This document shows positions 23,901 through 38,900 of a stretch of DNA of 64,000 bases, one piece after another. Numbering within the stretch: the stretch's first letter is position 1; each line of letters opens with the position of its first letter. The notes beneath the pieces are model-generated. The model did not search any database. It was not told the DNA's origin and saw nothing but the letters and a program-made list of their open reading frames with translations. This DNA is from Chimonanthus salicifolius (Eukaryota; Streptophyta; Magnoliopsida; Laurales; Calycanthaceae), in the NCBI GenBank assembly GCA_013350335.1, contig CM023540.1:24903175-24967174 (forward strand), written 5' to 3'. The translations under genes were made by a program, and so were the position numbers.

Positions 23901-26900
23901 TACTCAAGTCTTTCTTTTGTACCTCTCTTATTTTAATGAAATTTAACAGTTAATGTTTCAAAAAAAAAAAAAAAAATACAAAGGAGAAGCCTAGTTTAAC
24001 CATTCCTTTATTCACTATATATCACTTGACTCATTACATCACTTATGGGTTCTCCCTAGATATCCCACTCTTAAGTAGGAAATTCGTCACCCCATTTGTT
24101 GTCTGTCTCATGTGAACCTCTAAATCTTTAAAAATTTCGTAAATATCTTTGAATATTAATGTTAGCTTCCAAGATGTTGTCTTCATCCTTGGCACCCATT
24201 GACGTGTGTTGGTGGAATTGCCTTAACTGATGAGTCTTCCATTGAAGTTTTCCTTGAGGATTCTTATTACCTCTTTGATTGCAACAGGTGTTACTTCATT
24301 TGAGTCCATTCTTCCCACTAGCCCAACAAAGAATGCTACCTTATTATTATGGTTGTGAAGTATACCACCAATCTTATTGGTCCTAGATTTTCCCTTTCTA
24401 CTGTGTGCAGATTAAACTTGAAAGACTGAGGAGGCGTCTTTTTCTGTCTGTCAATGATCTTATGTTCCTTGTTACCTTTTAAAAAAATGATCTTATGTTC
24501 CTTGTTTCAATGGTTAATCGTTAGCACTACCCAAAAGCCACCGGAAAGCTTGCATTTTAGGTGATTCCTTCTTCCAAAGGACTGGCATTTTTTGAAGCTT
24601 CACCTTTTGACAAGTTTTTAAGAGAAGAACTGACTTGAAAGCATCCATGAATGTCCAGCTCCCAAATATGTTCATCTTTTTCCGATTCCTGACAAGTCAG
24701 CAACATCCCATCTTGTACATTCATTTTGAATGTGGTTTCCTAAACGACTTTCCTATTCCTCTGCTTGAAAAAAATCCCTGGGCCATATTTTAAACATCAA
24801 ATGATGTATGGAATAAACCAGGAAATCTATCTTTTAGAGATACATTCCCCACCCACCAATCATGCAAGAAAAAGACATCTCACACATGCACCCTATATCT
24901 GATAAAGCCGTTGAACTACATTTCCACAATATATACTTTCTTTCCGACCCAACTTCTATAGCACTTCAAAAACTTCCAATCCCCTTTGTCATGGTCCTTT
25001 TGAAATCTAGTTTACGTGGCAAGTCCAAACCCTTTTATTTCCATTTAGAGTCTAGTTTACATGGCCATCACAGCTGAATTTATATATTTTACAGAGTGCT
25101 GGAAACTAGACTGGGAAGCACTCTTCTCAATCTGTTAGCCATCTTTGTGGCTAAAATCTTATGATGATCACTAATAAGAGTTGTTGGTCTAAAATCTTTC
25201 ATGTCCATTGCATCTAACTTCTTAACGATAGTCTCTTGAGGAGACTTGCAAGTTGAATCCTCATTGGTCTAAGCAAAACTGGGAGGCCTCAACTTGACAT
25301 CTGTCTTTAGTGATCTCACCTTTTCAAGGATTTGCATTAATGGTTGTCAAGTCATGGGTGCAGTTCTCAAAACTTGTCACTGTCTTAATTTTTAGCATCC
25401 CTTTTGCTGCAACTGTTTCGTTTGCAAGTGGATGTTGAAAAAGCATATGACATGGTTGATTAGGGTTCTTTTTTCCTTTTTCGTAGGAGTATGGGTTTTG
25501 GTGACAAATGGTGTTCTTTGATTGTGTAGTGTTTCGGCACACTTCATTTTGGTGAACAAATCTTTCATGGGTTTCTTCAGAAGCTCCATAGGCCTTAGAT
25601 AGGGTGATCTGCTCTCCTCGACACTCTTTGTTATTGTTGCTGAAGATCTTAGCATTCTCATCTCCAAGGCTATTGGTTTCAACCTCATTTATGGTTTTCA
25701 CATGGATTGAACTACGCTAGAATTCCACCACCATCCATTCGTGGATGATATCATTATCTTCTTTGAAGCCAATGCTTACTTCATTAAAAATCTTAGAGCT
25801 CTTTTAAGGTGGTTTGGAGTGAGACCCGATTGAGGGCGTCATATGTTGTAATACACATTGGAGTTGGTTCTCTTATATGTACCTATCCATAGAATTAATG
25901 AAATTTTGTGGGAAAAAAACTCGAGTCCAGGAGAGGAATGAGACTTGATTGACGGTGACTTCCATTTGTTAGTGGGACTATATTAAAAATCTTAGAGCTC
26001 TTTTAAGTTTTTTTTAACTGAGAACTGAAATCGTGAGACCTAAATTCCATATGTATGAAGCTTTCTCTTCCTCACTTACCATTTTCTACACGTGAGTAAG
26101 ATAAGATCAAAATGGGAGCAAAACCTGCATGGCACCTCTTCATGTTGTACATAGTGCTTAAGGCCTGTTTGGCCTGATTTGGTCAAAATCTTAACTTGAA
26201 ACATGTAGTTGTGTTTAATTGTATAAGTCCTGGATTAAAATGTTCATATGCTGAAAATGAATTCAACATACATGCAATGATTTGATGAGTTTCAAACTTG
26301 CATATTTGATGATAACAATCTCTAGGGTGGTTTGTGCTACCCATTACTATTCTCCGAGACAATAATCAACAATTTTCTTTTATTGGCTTGCGTTTTGTGA
26401 AAAAGCATTCAACATTCTCATTCCCTACACTAGGATCTGCATGATAGCCTCTATTACTTGTTGGGATGTTACTGCCTCTAGCAATTCATTGTATCAATGA
26501 GATCATTTACACACTAGGAACTGGTTATGTAGCTTTTTATTTGTTTTGTTTGTAACGTCAATAATTTTTATAATTGGTGCACCCCATTTATAGATGTTCC
26601 CAAGTGATATGTTTGCATGTTATACATTGCAGCAACAACTTCAAGCACTTATGGAAACATTAAGCTGTACAGAACCTCATTATGTTCGTTGTGTCAAGCC
26701 AAACTCGTTGAACCGGCCTCAAATATTTGGGAATCAGAGTGTCTTGCATCAGTTACGGTGCGGGGTCAGTATTTTGGAATTGTTATATTCTCATGGTTTG
26801 GAATGTGCATTTGTCCTTTTCTTTTTAAAATGGTGACTTCATTAAAAAGCACAAAATTACTAGAAAAAGAGAAAATAAAGTAGAACATGATACACCCAAA

Positions 26901-29900
26901 CTCCCAAAACAATAGTACCCAACACTTGAGAACACGGAAAAAGGAGATAAGAGAAACAAGGACAACAAATCTAAGACAATCCAAGCTTTTATCAAATCTG
27001 AATTTGTTGATTCCTGGAACTCCTTAAGCACAGATTCCCAAGCAGCACATTTAACTATGGTTCTATGGCTAACCTGAGCTGGAGGCTCAACCAAGTTTCG
27101 AAAACTTTATTGTTGAATTCCCACCAAAGGCTCCATAAGGTTGCAAAAAAAGATAATTACCACATCATTGAGAATCTTGAGGGACCTTTGAAGAAACTCC
27201 AAGCATAAGATAGGAGGATGATGGTGGAGGGCATCTTCTACTGAATATCAAAAAGAGAGAGAACGACATCCCTATCCACTGAGAATAAGAAGATGGTTAG
27301 CTTCTTCTGGGGTGTGGAGGCAAAGAGGCAAGCATTGACCATCACATGCTGCCTCTTTCAAATGTTATCTTGAGTGTGGATTTTATGTAGACTAGCGATC
27401 CAAAGGAAGCTCACGACGTGAGTGAGAGCTCTACAGGACCATATGGCCTGGTCAACTACAGGAACGAGGTCATAATGGTTGCTTCACAAGAAATAGGACT
27501 TCACAGAGAAGGATACTACGGGGTCAGGCCACCAGATGCAGGAATCGTGTTCTGAAGGGTAAATGCGAGACATGATACTAAGCAGATAAAGCAAGGAGGT
27601 AAAATTATAAACTTCTTGATCCGAGAGGTTCCTCCGAAAGTGTATATCCCAAACCACTTGCTCCCCCTAAATCCAAAAACAGTCAGCTGCCCAAGCATTA
27701 GGAGATGAGACCAGCCGGAAGAACGAAGGGAAGCGGGAAGTGAGAGGGGAAGAGTCACACCAGGGATCCAACCAAAATATTATTTGTTTCCTTCTACCAA
27801 CTCGGAATCGGATCTGGTGCTTAAATTTTTCAACACATGCACAAATAACTCTCCACATTCTTGATACCTTCTGAGGGGGTGGATTGATGGCCCAATCTAA
27901 ATTGCCAATAGCCAATGTTGTACTTGGCACAAAGGAGGGTTTTCCAAGGGGAGTCATCATCTGATCCAAGCCTCCAAATCCATTTAGCAAATAAATCTTC
28001 ATTAACCATGCTTACTGGCCTATTGCCAAGCCCTCCAGCTTGAACCAGAAGGCACACTTGGGTCCAGTTGACAAGATGATCTTTCTTCTTATTGGGGGAG
28101 TCTCCCTAGAGGGAATATCTTTCAATTCACTTTAAAGTGTTGATCACTTACCTTGGGTACTTGAAGGCAGAGAGAAAATAGATAGGAAGACTGGTGAAGA
28201 CAGATTTGAGAAGGGTGATTCTGCCACCACATTTGTCTATCTCGTTTTGTTGCAGATGTCATCATGGTCACGACACTTTGTTGCACATAGACTTGCTAAA
28301 TTCCCTAATCTCTATATATACGGGTTTGATAACTACAAGGGATGTAGTTAATGGTTCAGCCGTTTCTTTTTTAATCTTTTGTCCAATAGAGTTTGTTTTT
28401 AATATTGAGAATATGCTGTTTAGGTGATTAAAGGTTTTGAATTTGAAGAGATGAATGGTCAATGTTCAGTTGGTTGTTTTGGTTCATTGGAGTATGCTGT
28501 AATAGTTGTTTTAAGAGGTTACATATCATATATATTTTCAGGAGATTTGCTACAGATTCCTCGTTGGGATCTTTATCAATGAACTGTCCTAAGGTGTTCA
28601 CCCTGCTTCTTTCTTGTATCTATTGGTGAACGTGCTCTCTCCCCATTCATGCCCTAGTCACACATGGCAATGTGAAACACGTGAGCTCTGATTCCATGTA
28701 AACTTGTACTCCATTGAATATTGAGCAAATCAAATCAGATCTTGGAGATCTCCCATGGGATTGAATCGCCTTGGGCTCTCTCACCAAGTCATCACTATGG
28801 AAATCTCTCAGTACATGTCCATTTGTTTGGATGATGTTATAATAACAGTATTGATTACTTGCAATTGCTTCACATGATTTTATCCATGACTAAAGTAAAT
28901 GTGTGTCTTGGGATCATCATTTAAGGTTATGGATTCCAGGTCTTGGGACATCCAAATTGGGGCTTGGATATGAGCATTCATCCAATGGTGTTTTAAATGA
29001 CCATGCTATGCTTTTTCACTTTGTTTGTATGGCCTAGTTCATTTGTATTTTCTGCATAGTGATATTTCAGTTTTTGGGTTATGTTTTGCTCTTTGAAAAG
29101 AGGGTTTCTAGTTAATATTTTGTCATTGGTCTCATCTATTTTTGATAGGTCCATATAACTAACTATTGTATTCATATTTTGATGTTTGAATTTGTTACCT
29201 TGACATTCCTTTTTGTATAGGGTGTTCTAGAGGCTGTTCGGATCAGCCTTGCTGGATACCCCACTCGGAGGACTTATTCTGAGTTTGTGCATCGTTTTGG
29301 ACTTCTTGCACCAGAGTTATCAGATGGAAGGTATTTGATTAAATTAGGATTTTCCTTTTTGTAACTAATTGGCTTTATGTGCTACTCAGTTTCTTTCCTT
29401 TCGTTTTGCATGCTTGTCCTTGTAGATTCAAATTTTCATAAAGTTTGAGGCCTAGAAGTATGTACATATTGAATTTGAACATAGAATCCATATTAAGCTT
29501 GAAGGACATCAGCTCCGAGTCTTACTAGCTCATCTGTTTTTTCATTTGCTGAATATTGAAGCTTTTAGTTTTAGTGCTGCCAGTGGTGAATAAGCTCATT
29601 GATTTCCTTCATGAAATTCACTAAACGGCAAGTGAAAGGATTTTTTTTGGTCACACCATCTAATGGTGTTTCTAGAATATCCCTCAATTGACATTTGAGG
29701 TAAATCAGAAGTGTGTAGTAGGTGCAACTTCTTTGCAAAGCCTTAACCTAAAGATTTTTGCGTCTTTTCCTTGATAAACATAAAGAAAGAATAGAGGATG
29801 GAAGCATTTGAGTCACAGACAAACACCCCAACGATGCCGAGTCCACTTCCAAAGGACAGCTATCATCAAATTTAACTACATTTTCCTATAGTTGCTGGCC

Positions 29901-32900
29901 ACCAAGTTTGCTGAATTGAGTTTTTTATGGGGTTTGATTCTTGATTTTAAATTAAGCTTTTATTTATTTTTAACTTATAGTTTACTCTCAACGTGTGAGT
30001 GATGGTATATGTGAATCTTTTATTATATTATTTATTTGTCCATGGGACATTGCCAAAATGTTGAAGTTTGTTTATATTATTGAGCTTGAACTTGATATAA
30101 GTGGAAGTGAAATGAGAAGGGGTAAGAGAAAGGTGCACATATTTAATTGGGCAATGTCATGGATGTGAATTCTAATTGAAGGGTTTACCATCTGAAAGCC
30201 TTTGGAAAATTCAATTTAATTAACGATTGAGGAGGGGAAAGAGAGTTGCAGAGAATACATTCATGGGTAAGTGACATAAGTAACAAGGGAAGTCACTTGG
30301 ATGTGTGGGTGGGGTATGATATGGATTTAGGGTGGATGTGGGTTTTTTTTTTTTTTTTTCTGGAAAATTGGATCATTGAGGATATAGGAATGCATTCTTG
30401 GATTTCATTGTGCACAAACTTGGTCCATATTTATCGGTTCTAATGTCTATTTTGTTTTTCCATGGATGTTTGTATTATTTACATGACCATATCTAGATTT
30501 GATCACCCATGCATTTTATATTTTTAGTAGGAAAATTTTCATAATGGTTTATTTCATGCTATGTACCTTTGTTAACCCTTTTTCTACCTTTTTAACTTGC
30601 AGCTATGATGAAAAGATTTTGACAGATAGACTTCTGCAAAAGTTAAAACTTGAAAATTACCAAGTAAGACACTGCAGGAAATTTTCTTGCAAATTGTTTA
30701 TTCCAGGAGGGTTTTCATTTTTTTTTTTTTTTTTGACGTTATACTGTGTCTTATTTGACTGAAGGTATCCACTATGGTGCTAATTCTTAGGATTTTCCAT
30801 CTTTATTTAAAAGATAGGTCCAACTGAGATTTGCACTCAATTTACTGGATGCAGAGGCTAATTTCTTTAGACTGGGACCTGAGAGTTCAAATTATGCTTT
30901 CTTAGCTTTGCTGCTGAAAGAACTTGTATACCAGTTTCACTATAGTTGCCCAGTAGATGCTTGATAGCTGTCCATTCTGTTCTGGTCTCTTGTGGTTGTA
31001 GTAAATGGGCATCTATCAAGTGTCTCCCTATACTTTTCATTCTGTTCTTCTGTTGGTTGAATACTTTTGCTGGTATGTATTTACCTTCTTGGTAACTTTC
31101 TTTTTTTAATTTGCAGTTGGGCAGGAGTAAAGTTTTCCTTCGAACCGGTCAGATTGCTGCTTTAGATTCTCAACGAGCTGAGGTCTTGGATAATGCATCG
31201 AAGCTTATCCAGTCTCGGTTCCGAACATTCATTGCACGCAAAGGGTTTATCTTAATTAGGGCAGCTGCAATTTCACTCCAAGCATACTGTCGTGGTATCG
31301 TATTCTGCTACTTTTATTTTTTACCTGTTTCTTTTATCAATATTTGTTCCAAAAATTTATTAGTTTCGTTTGTCTTGATTGTACAACCCAATTTTCTTCT
31401 TCTGTAACTATGATTATAGAATCTCATTGTTTGAGAATCAAGTCTGTAGAATCATTTCTGTTTGATCGACACTGCCATTGTAAAAAATGAAGTATGGTGC
31501 TAGATAATTCAATCATCCTTGAAGTACCTTTCCTTCCAGTTTGTGTTTACATGTTCTGCATCTTCTGTTCTTTTTTTTTTTTTTTAAATTTAAAATAATT
31601 CTTAGTGGCATCTATTGGAGCTACAAAAGTAAAGGTAATAATTAAAAAATTGGCACTAGACTAATTTTAACCCACAGATTACCACCGAAAATCTGATATT
31701 TCAGCACTATAAAGTGAAAAAAGGGTGCAGCAAATCAATAGATCATGATATTCCACATTTCAAGCACAAACTTGGTTGGAATTCACACCAAAGGTTGAAG
31801 CATTGTCACTTCCTATTTATGCTAAATTATTAAGAAAAGAAGCTTAAAACATCATGTTAAAATTGCACGACTCGAATCGAATCGGTGCCTGTCTCGATTT
31901 GAATCGGTAAGAAAATCGCAGAAGGGGCTAAAATCGTGCGATTCTGGAGCTGACTAGCAACTCGTATGAGTCAACCCCTTGAATTGGAATCTCGTGCGAA
32001 TCAGCTAGAAGAGGAAAAAACGAAGAAGAAAATACCTTTCGTTGCAGGCCTTTCTTTATTTTTCTTCCCCTTGTTTATGCTTTCTCTTCTTTTTCTTCTC
32101 GTTTCGGGTTCCGCGGCTCTCTTTATTCCTAGGTTTCCAGTCGCTGTATTGTTAGGGTTTACGTGGCTTTCCTATTTCAATTATCATGTGCCGCAAGTCT
32201 GAAGGCTTTCATCATTCCTATTATTAGATTTTTAAGTTTCGTAGTCTTCTTTTTTTTTTTTCGAGTGATGTTCTCTAAGTCTTCTTGATGCAGGACAATG
32301 GATAGTGTAACCTTAAATGCCTAATGTGGTTCCCTAAAGATGAAAAGGGGATGGAAATAATACACCTTAAATCTAAAATGGGTTGAAAATTAATGTATCA
32401 ATTAATTAATATAAATTTACCACATATAATCATGCTGATACTAAGAATATAATGTGTTTATTGGATTTAAAGGAAATTTAAGCCACTAATCAATCCGATG
32501 GTTATCGGAGCAAACAATACTGTTCACACGGTAATGAAAGAATTAATATGATGGGAACTCAGGCACGTGGCACGCTTAGGTTTTCATTAAAATAAAGAAA
32601 GAGGGGACACGAATGGAAAACGAAGGGTCTGTTGGGCTTTCAGAGGCTACGGCAGTAGGGTAGGAGATATTTGGGGGTGGTGACGAAGAGAAGATGGATT
32701 ACAGGGGATGACGATGGCAAATGGAGGGGTTCTGGAGGGTAACGGCAGCAAAAAGGGGCTATAAGGGAAGGACGATGGTAGATCTGGGTACAAGAGGGGA
32801 GATCTGGCTTGGGCGACAGTCGAGGAGGGACTTTGGGTGATAACGGTAGCAGTAAAGGGGCTTAGGAGGGGACGCCAATGGATTTTGGGGATGGGCGATC

Positions 32901-35900
32901 ATGGACAGGGACAGTATGGGGGTGGCGATCAAGGTAGAAGGGTTTAGAATAGGTTCTGGCCCCAAAGGGACGAGAATGAAAACCAGAGGGGTTAAAGAGG
33001 GGTCATGACAATAAGAAAAAGGGGATTTGGAGGCGGCGGCACAATTTTGGGATAAAAAAATCGAAAACAAAGAGAAGAGGAGGAAAGAGAAAAGAGATAG
33101 AAGAGATAGAAGTACCTGGATTTCGAGGACGACTTCTTACCGCTTCTTGGATTCTCACCAAGGGATCAAGGTTTCTCACCATAGCTTCATGCACATGATG
33201 CACAAGAAATTTCTTCTTTTTGCTTTCATCATCTTTCTTCTCTTTAGGGTGACAAGACCCTTTTTAAAAAAAACTTAAGTTGTGGCTAGGCTGGGCTCGG
33301 AACTGGGCCTGGCTCGAGACCGGGCCAAGGCCCAATTGGGCTGCTCTGCACCACTTCTTTTATATAGTTTATTTCTCTTCTTTTTCACTTGTTTATTTTT
33401 CTTATTTTTATTTTTTCCATCTTTTTCTATTTTTATTAAAAAAAACTATTTTTTATTTTTTCTATTTTTTGTATCTATTTTTTTTAAAATAAAATATCTC
33501 TAAAATATAATTTTTTATTTGATGAATGCTATTTATTGATTTCTTAAATTTATCAATACTTAATATTTATATTTAAATCTCATAGTAATATATTTTTGTG
33601 TCTTTTTTATGGTTATTTACGATAGATAATAAGTTTCAAATTGGGGATGACAATTGCTTGACCGATTTTTTTAAATTTATATAATAATTTTAAAATAATT
33701 TAACAATGGATGTTTAGTATATTAATAGTTTATAGAATAATTGTAAAAAGAAATATTATGAACCTTACGATTGTACGATTTTCGATTCACTGATTTACAC
33801 TGCTTCGACCGATTCACGATACGATTCGAGTTTGACAACATTGACATAAAACATAACAAAGGATGATCACTCATACACTTGGTATCCAACATATTACCTT
33901 GCACACTTTGGCATGGGCTCACCAAATGGGGTATTGATGGGTCCGTTGGAGAAGTCTTTTCTTGAAAATCTGGTTCACTAGAAAACATCTTGATTGAATC
34001 AATCAACTCCACTTTTTTGGGCGTCATATGTAATCACACGGAATTGACCTTTAACGAACAAGTGAAATTAAATGATTTAAGAAAAGTTGTTATAAGAAAC
34101 TGAGCTTAGAACCTTTGAAATAAAAATCTAAGAGATGCATCAGTGGCTTCCGCATTTATGTATAGATGAACATTTTCAACAAGTATGGAAACCTTCTTAC
34201 TGAAGGCCAACACCCATTCATGACAACCATGGGAAGTGGAACATTTATTACCATTAAAATCAGTAAATCATAAATCCGCTTTTTGCCAATGTCCAAGATG
34301 AGCATTTCAAGTAAGGCATGATGTTGTACTCTAGAATCATTGTTGCTTTTTTTTTTGTAATGATTTATTATTATTTTTAACTTCATGATGGGTATTGGTA
34401 AATTCCATTAAATCATGAATTTACAGGAGCACAATTATCAATGGTAGTATAAGAGACAATACTATCTATATATACATAGAAAACCCACGAGATCCTATTT
34501 TTGCAATATTATTGCACCTGAATAATATGCTAGTACCCTTTACCTTTCAAAAAAATAATATGCTGGTACCCTTCCCTATGCTTTTCTCTCTAGCAACAAA
34601 TAAAGAAGCCACGATAGAGCTATGAGGAAATTCATAATAAAGTAGTCTGGGGTCCTCAGTTTCAGAAAGAGTTGGAGGACAAACGGATTTGGGATATTGA
34701 TCCTCATGGTTATTTCTCTGTGCAGTCCTTTTGTAAGAAATTATTGTTGGTTGGTGATCTTCCCTCCATTCACCCTAAAATTTGGGTGGGGGTTTCTCCC
34801 TTTAAAGTGAAGGTGTTTGGTTGGCTTGCAGGATTGCAGAATATTTTGACTATTGATAATCTGCGCCTGCAGAAGATGATTATTGTGAATGCTTGTCGAT
34901 TGTGTTTATCTGATGCAGAGTCCGTTAATCATTGCTGCTCCATTGTCAATTCTCTTATCAGATTTGGCTGCACTTCTTCTAGTTGTTGTGTATTGCCTTT
35001 TGCATGCCTCGTACGTGGAGTGAGTTGTTTAATGAAGAAGTGGTGGTGTCAGGTAGCTCTTTTCGTCAATGTCTGTGGAATGTGACTGTCTTGAGTGTTG
35101 TTAGGTCCATTTGGCTGGAACGTAATAAAAGGTTTTTCCATGGTAAGGAGTATTCTGCTTTGTCACTCCTAGATATTATTAAGCTTTGGGCATCGTGGTG
35201 GTTGCTCGGGTCGTCTGAGTTTTGGGGAGTTATTGTTTCAAATTTGTGTAGAGATTGGGCTTCTGTAGATGCGGTTATGCATCGTCGAAAGCCTACTCAT
35301 CAAGTTTATTGGACTCCCCCTGCTAGCGGGCTTCTCAATGCTTAATTTTGATGGAAGTTGTATGCGAGATATTGGTTTGACAGGGTATAGAGGGATCATT
35401 CGTAATGATGCAAGGTCTATAGTTCTTTCTTTTGCTGGTCCAATTCCTAATAGTTCACTAATTGAGATGGAATTGTTTGCTTTATGGCGAGGCATTTTGG
35501 AGTTGAAGCAGTTAGGAGTTTATGGAAGTATTGTTAGAAGGTGATTCCTCAGGTAGTTGTACGTTCGGCGTTGGGTTCCCGTCTGTGGATTTTCTTGGCT
35601 AAAATTGAAAGGATTCGGCATAGTATTGTTTCCTTCGATTTTAAGGTTGCTTGGGTTCCTCGATCAACTAATTCCAGCTGCTCATGATATGGCTCGTCAG
35701 GGGTTGACTCTAGTTTCGGAAGTTGTAAATAAATTCTTGTAATTTTGGGGAGGAATTGTGTTTTTCTGATTTGGTAGGCTTCTTGTGGCTTGCTTTCTTG
35801 TATCTCTTTTTTCTCCCTTATGAATTGATGAAGTTATCTTTCAAAAAAAAAAAATGCTAGTAACCCTAGGGACACCTTATTCCATATAGCTACCAATATT

Positions 35901-38900
35901 AAAATGCTGAAATTCGTCCCTACTTTTGGTGGAAAGTTACTGAATCCATTTATCGTATTGGTAATGGTTAGGGAGTGGTTCGAAAAAGCTTTAAAGAAGG
36001 CCTTGGGTCTCTCGTGAATAAGGGCAATAGATTATTGTTTTGGAAGATTTATGGTTGGGAGAGAGAGCTTTGAAGGATGTGTTCCCTAGGCTCTATAGGG
36101 AAATTTCCAACAAGGATATGTTGGTTATTATGAGTGGATTGAAAAATGGGTAGTTTGGTCAATTTCCTATAGAAGGCTTCTTAGAGATTTTGAATCAGGT
36201 GATGTGGAGATCTTAAGGGGTCTGTCAGAAGATGTTCATAGTTCTATAGAAGATTAGGGTGAGAGGATTTGGGTGGGGGACCCCTTTGGGAGTTATTTGT
36301 TAATGGTGGACTAAAGGCATTGTTGGTGGTAGTTGTTGGGGTTAATCCTGTTTACAACTTAATTTGGAAGTGTTGTGCTCCAACTCAAATTAAGTTGTTT
36401 TCTTGGTGTGCAAGTAGAGGCAGGGTTAAATGCAGAGTTCTCCTTAGGAATAGGGGGATCATCTTGGAAGGTGAGGTTGTTAATTGTGTCCTTGTGGTGT
36501 GGTCGAGGAAAATGTTGATCATCTTTTTAGTCATGTCCAGTTGCCTTAGGGCGTTGGTGGGTTTTCTAGAGTGGCTAGGGTGTTGTTGGGTTCTTAATAT
36601 GGTGGTGAGGGATCTTTCTGAGAGTTGGAGAGGCAGTCCCTTTAGGGGGTAGAGTGGCAATAGTGTGGAATCTTGTTGCAGCTGTAGGGTTTTGGTTGTT
36701 GTGGAAAGAAACACTAGGGTTTTAGTAGTAAATCAAAAGAGGTGGGTGAGATTGTGGAGGAAGCAAAGTGGAGGTGTGCTTGTTGGGTTAGTCTTAGCAA
36801 AGAATTTGCAAACTATGATTGTGATACCTTTTCATCCTTGCATGGTTGTCTCAAAGACAATCTTAGGAAGGGTAGGCCAGTAGAGAGATGGTGTTAGCCA
36901 CAAGTTCAATGTGGATGGGGCACTGGGGGGAAACTTGGTTTGGCTGGCATTCGGAAATGGTTCTGTGTTGATTGAAGGGGATTCAACTGATGCTATTTTT
37001 TGGGCTAGTGGTAGGGTTCATCCTCCTTGGAAGTTAATTCCAATTGTTAGGGACATAAGGAAGGCTTGCAGGGGTTAGGCGATAGTGCTCTGACACATAA
37101 GGTGCTCGACGAATGGCATTGCAAACTACCTGGCCAATCTTGGTGTCGGAAGGTAGGAAGCTTCTTTGGATCTTTTGCCATAGGTTGTTCTAATTGTTTT
37201 AATTAGTTTTTGTCGTTTTTGTTGTTCTCTTTAATACACCTCTTTTTATTTTGGGGTGTGGGTTGTAAAGGGCTTTGGGTGTTCTTTTTCTTTTTGCTTG
37301 CCTATTTGGTTTTGTTTTGTATTTAACATTTTGCTTTTATCTCTGTCTGAAACAATCTCGTGTTAATGCGATAAGCCTCGATGATGATCTTCGGTCCCTT
37401 AATACCTACTTTAACGAGTCTCTCTCCACTTTTAACTTTCTTTGATAAAAGACATCACCCTCATTACCATTTAGAATCCCATTTATGCCTGATGGTCTTG
37501 GTTTTCTTCAGGCGCCTCTATCCATATTAAACTTGACCATCTTGATTAAGGTTTTCACCACCATTCTCAATTTTCTTTTAACTTACTACCTTCATATATG
37601 GTTTCTAATCTTTCTCAAAATCCAAAAATAAATGTCACTTGCACTCTTTTCTCCTTCACCCAACTAATTGCTCTTGATTTTGCCATGTCACCACATTGGT
37701 ACACGTTGTATCAACTTTCTTGTGTGATATTCCTTTTCAGTAGTTTGCTTATTCTGAGCACTTTCTTTGATATTGCTGCATAGTGAATACTTTCTTCTTT
37801 TTGAGTCGAAAGATCCTTCCAAGATGTTGTACTTGACACTAGGAACAAGGCGATTGTGGATTGAATTTCTATAAGAAATCTCTCTCTCTCTCTCTGATGA
37901 CACACCTGAGTCCAAAACTTTGTATGCTTTCACTTTATGCAAATAAAAAATTCATTGAGAAATCCAGTGTGTCTTATATTTTTTCTCATGATATCTCCAT
38001 AGCCATTTGCATAAGAAAGCTCCTTCATGTATTTCATCTTTAGAATTTTCAGTTGTCTTTTTATTGGGTAATATTTATATCTAAAGAAGTTGTCATGCAC
38101 AACTGCCTTAATGAGGACTTTCTAACATATGAAGTACCTGCAAGTGGGCAGAACAAAGGTTACAACTTGGGCTAGGCCCAACACGAAGCTGATTGACTCA
38201 TCCTGAATTATGGGTGGGCTAGCCCAAACAATTTGAAATATATATTAGGTCTGAACCAAAAGAACGACCAATTTTTATATGTTTATTGATGACTGTTTTA
38301 GACTTAACTTTTGGTGGAGACTTGTTATTTAAAGATGTCTCTTTGCTTGAAATAGGATTAAACTTTATATTATGTAGACCCAATTGGTCTACTTAATTAA
38401 ACAGGTTGACTTGTGACCCTATCTAACCCTAATTAAATAGATTGGCTCAAATTAAAAATGGGTTGGAGTTTTAAAAGTGAATTAGATTATGGGTGGATAA
38501 AAAGGGGTGAAATATGGATTGGGTAAAGAAATAGTAACCAAATTTAATATGGGTGAGCTAAGGTTAGGATCTGAACTTGACCTATTTACCCATGCTGCAG
38601 CATTGCCAGAACCCAACTTACAACCTTCTCACATTTTGTTTGCCTCTATGTTTAATAAGCTGGGTATGGACCCTGTTTTGGGCTTGACACAAGCAACTCA
38701 TGCATCTGTCCTTCCATCTCCTTTTCTTTATTCATAAAGGAAAGGAGCCATCTGGGGGAATAAGGGGGCAAGAATCTGAAGTCAGCAAATGCTCATTGTT
38801 GCAACCATGAAGAAGGGAGAGGATAATTTAGCATAACTGGATCCATTTATTCTTAGGAGCTTTTTATTCATTTTCTTTTAAAGAAAAATTAATAACCTAC

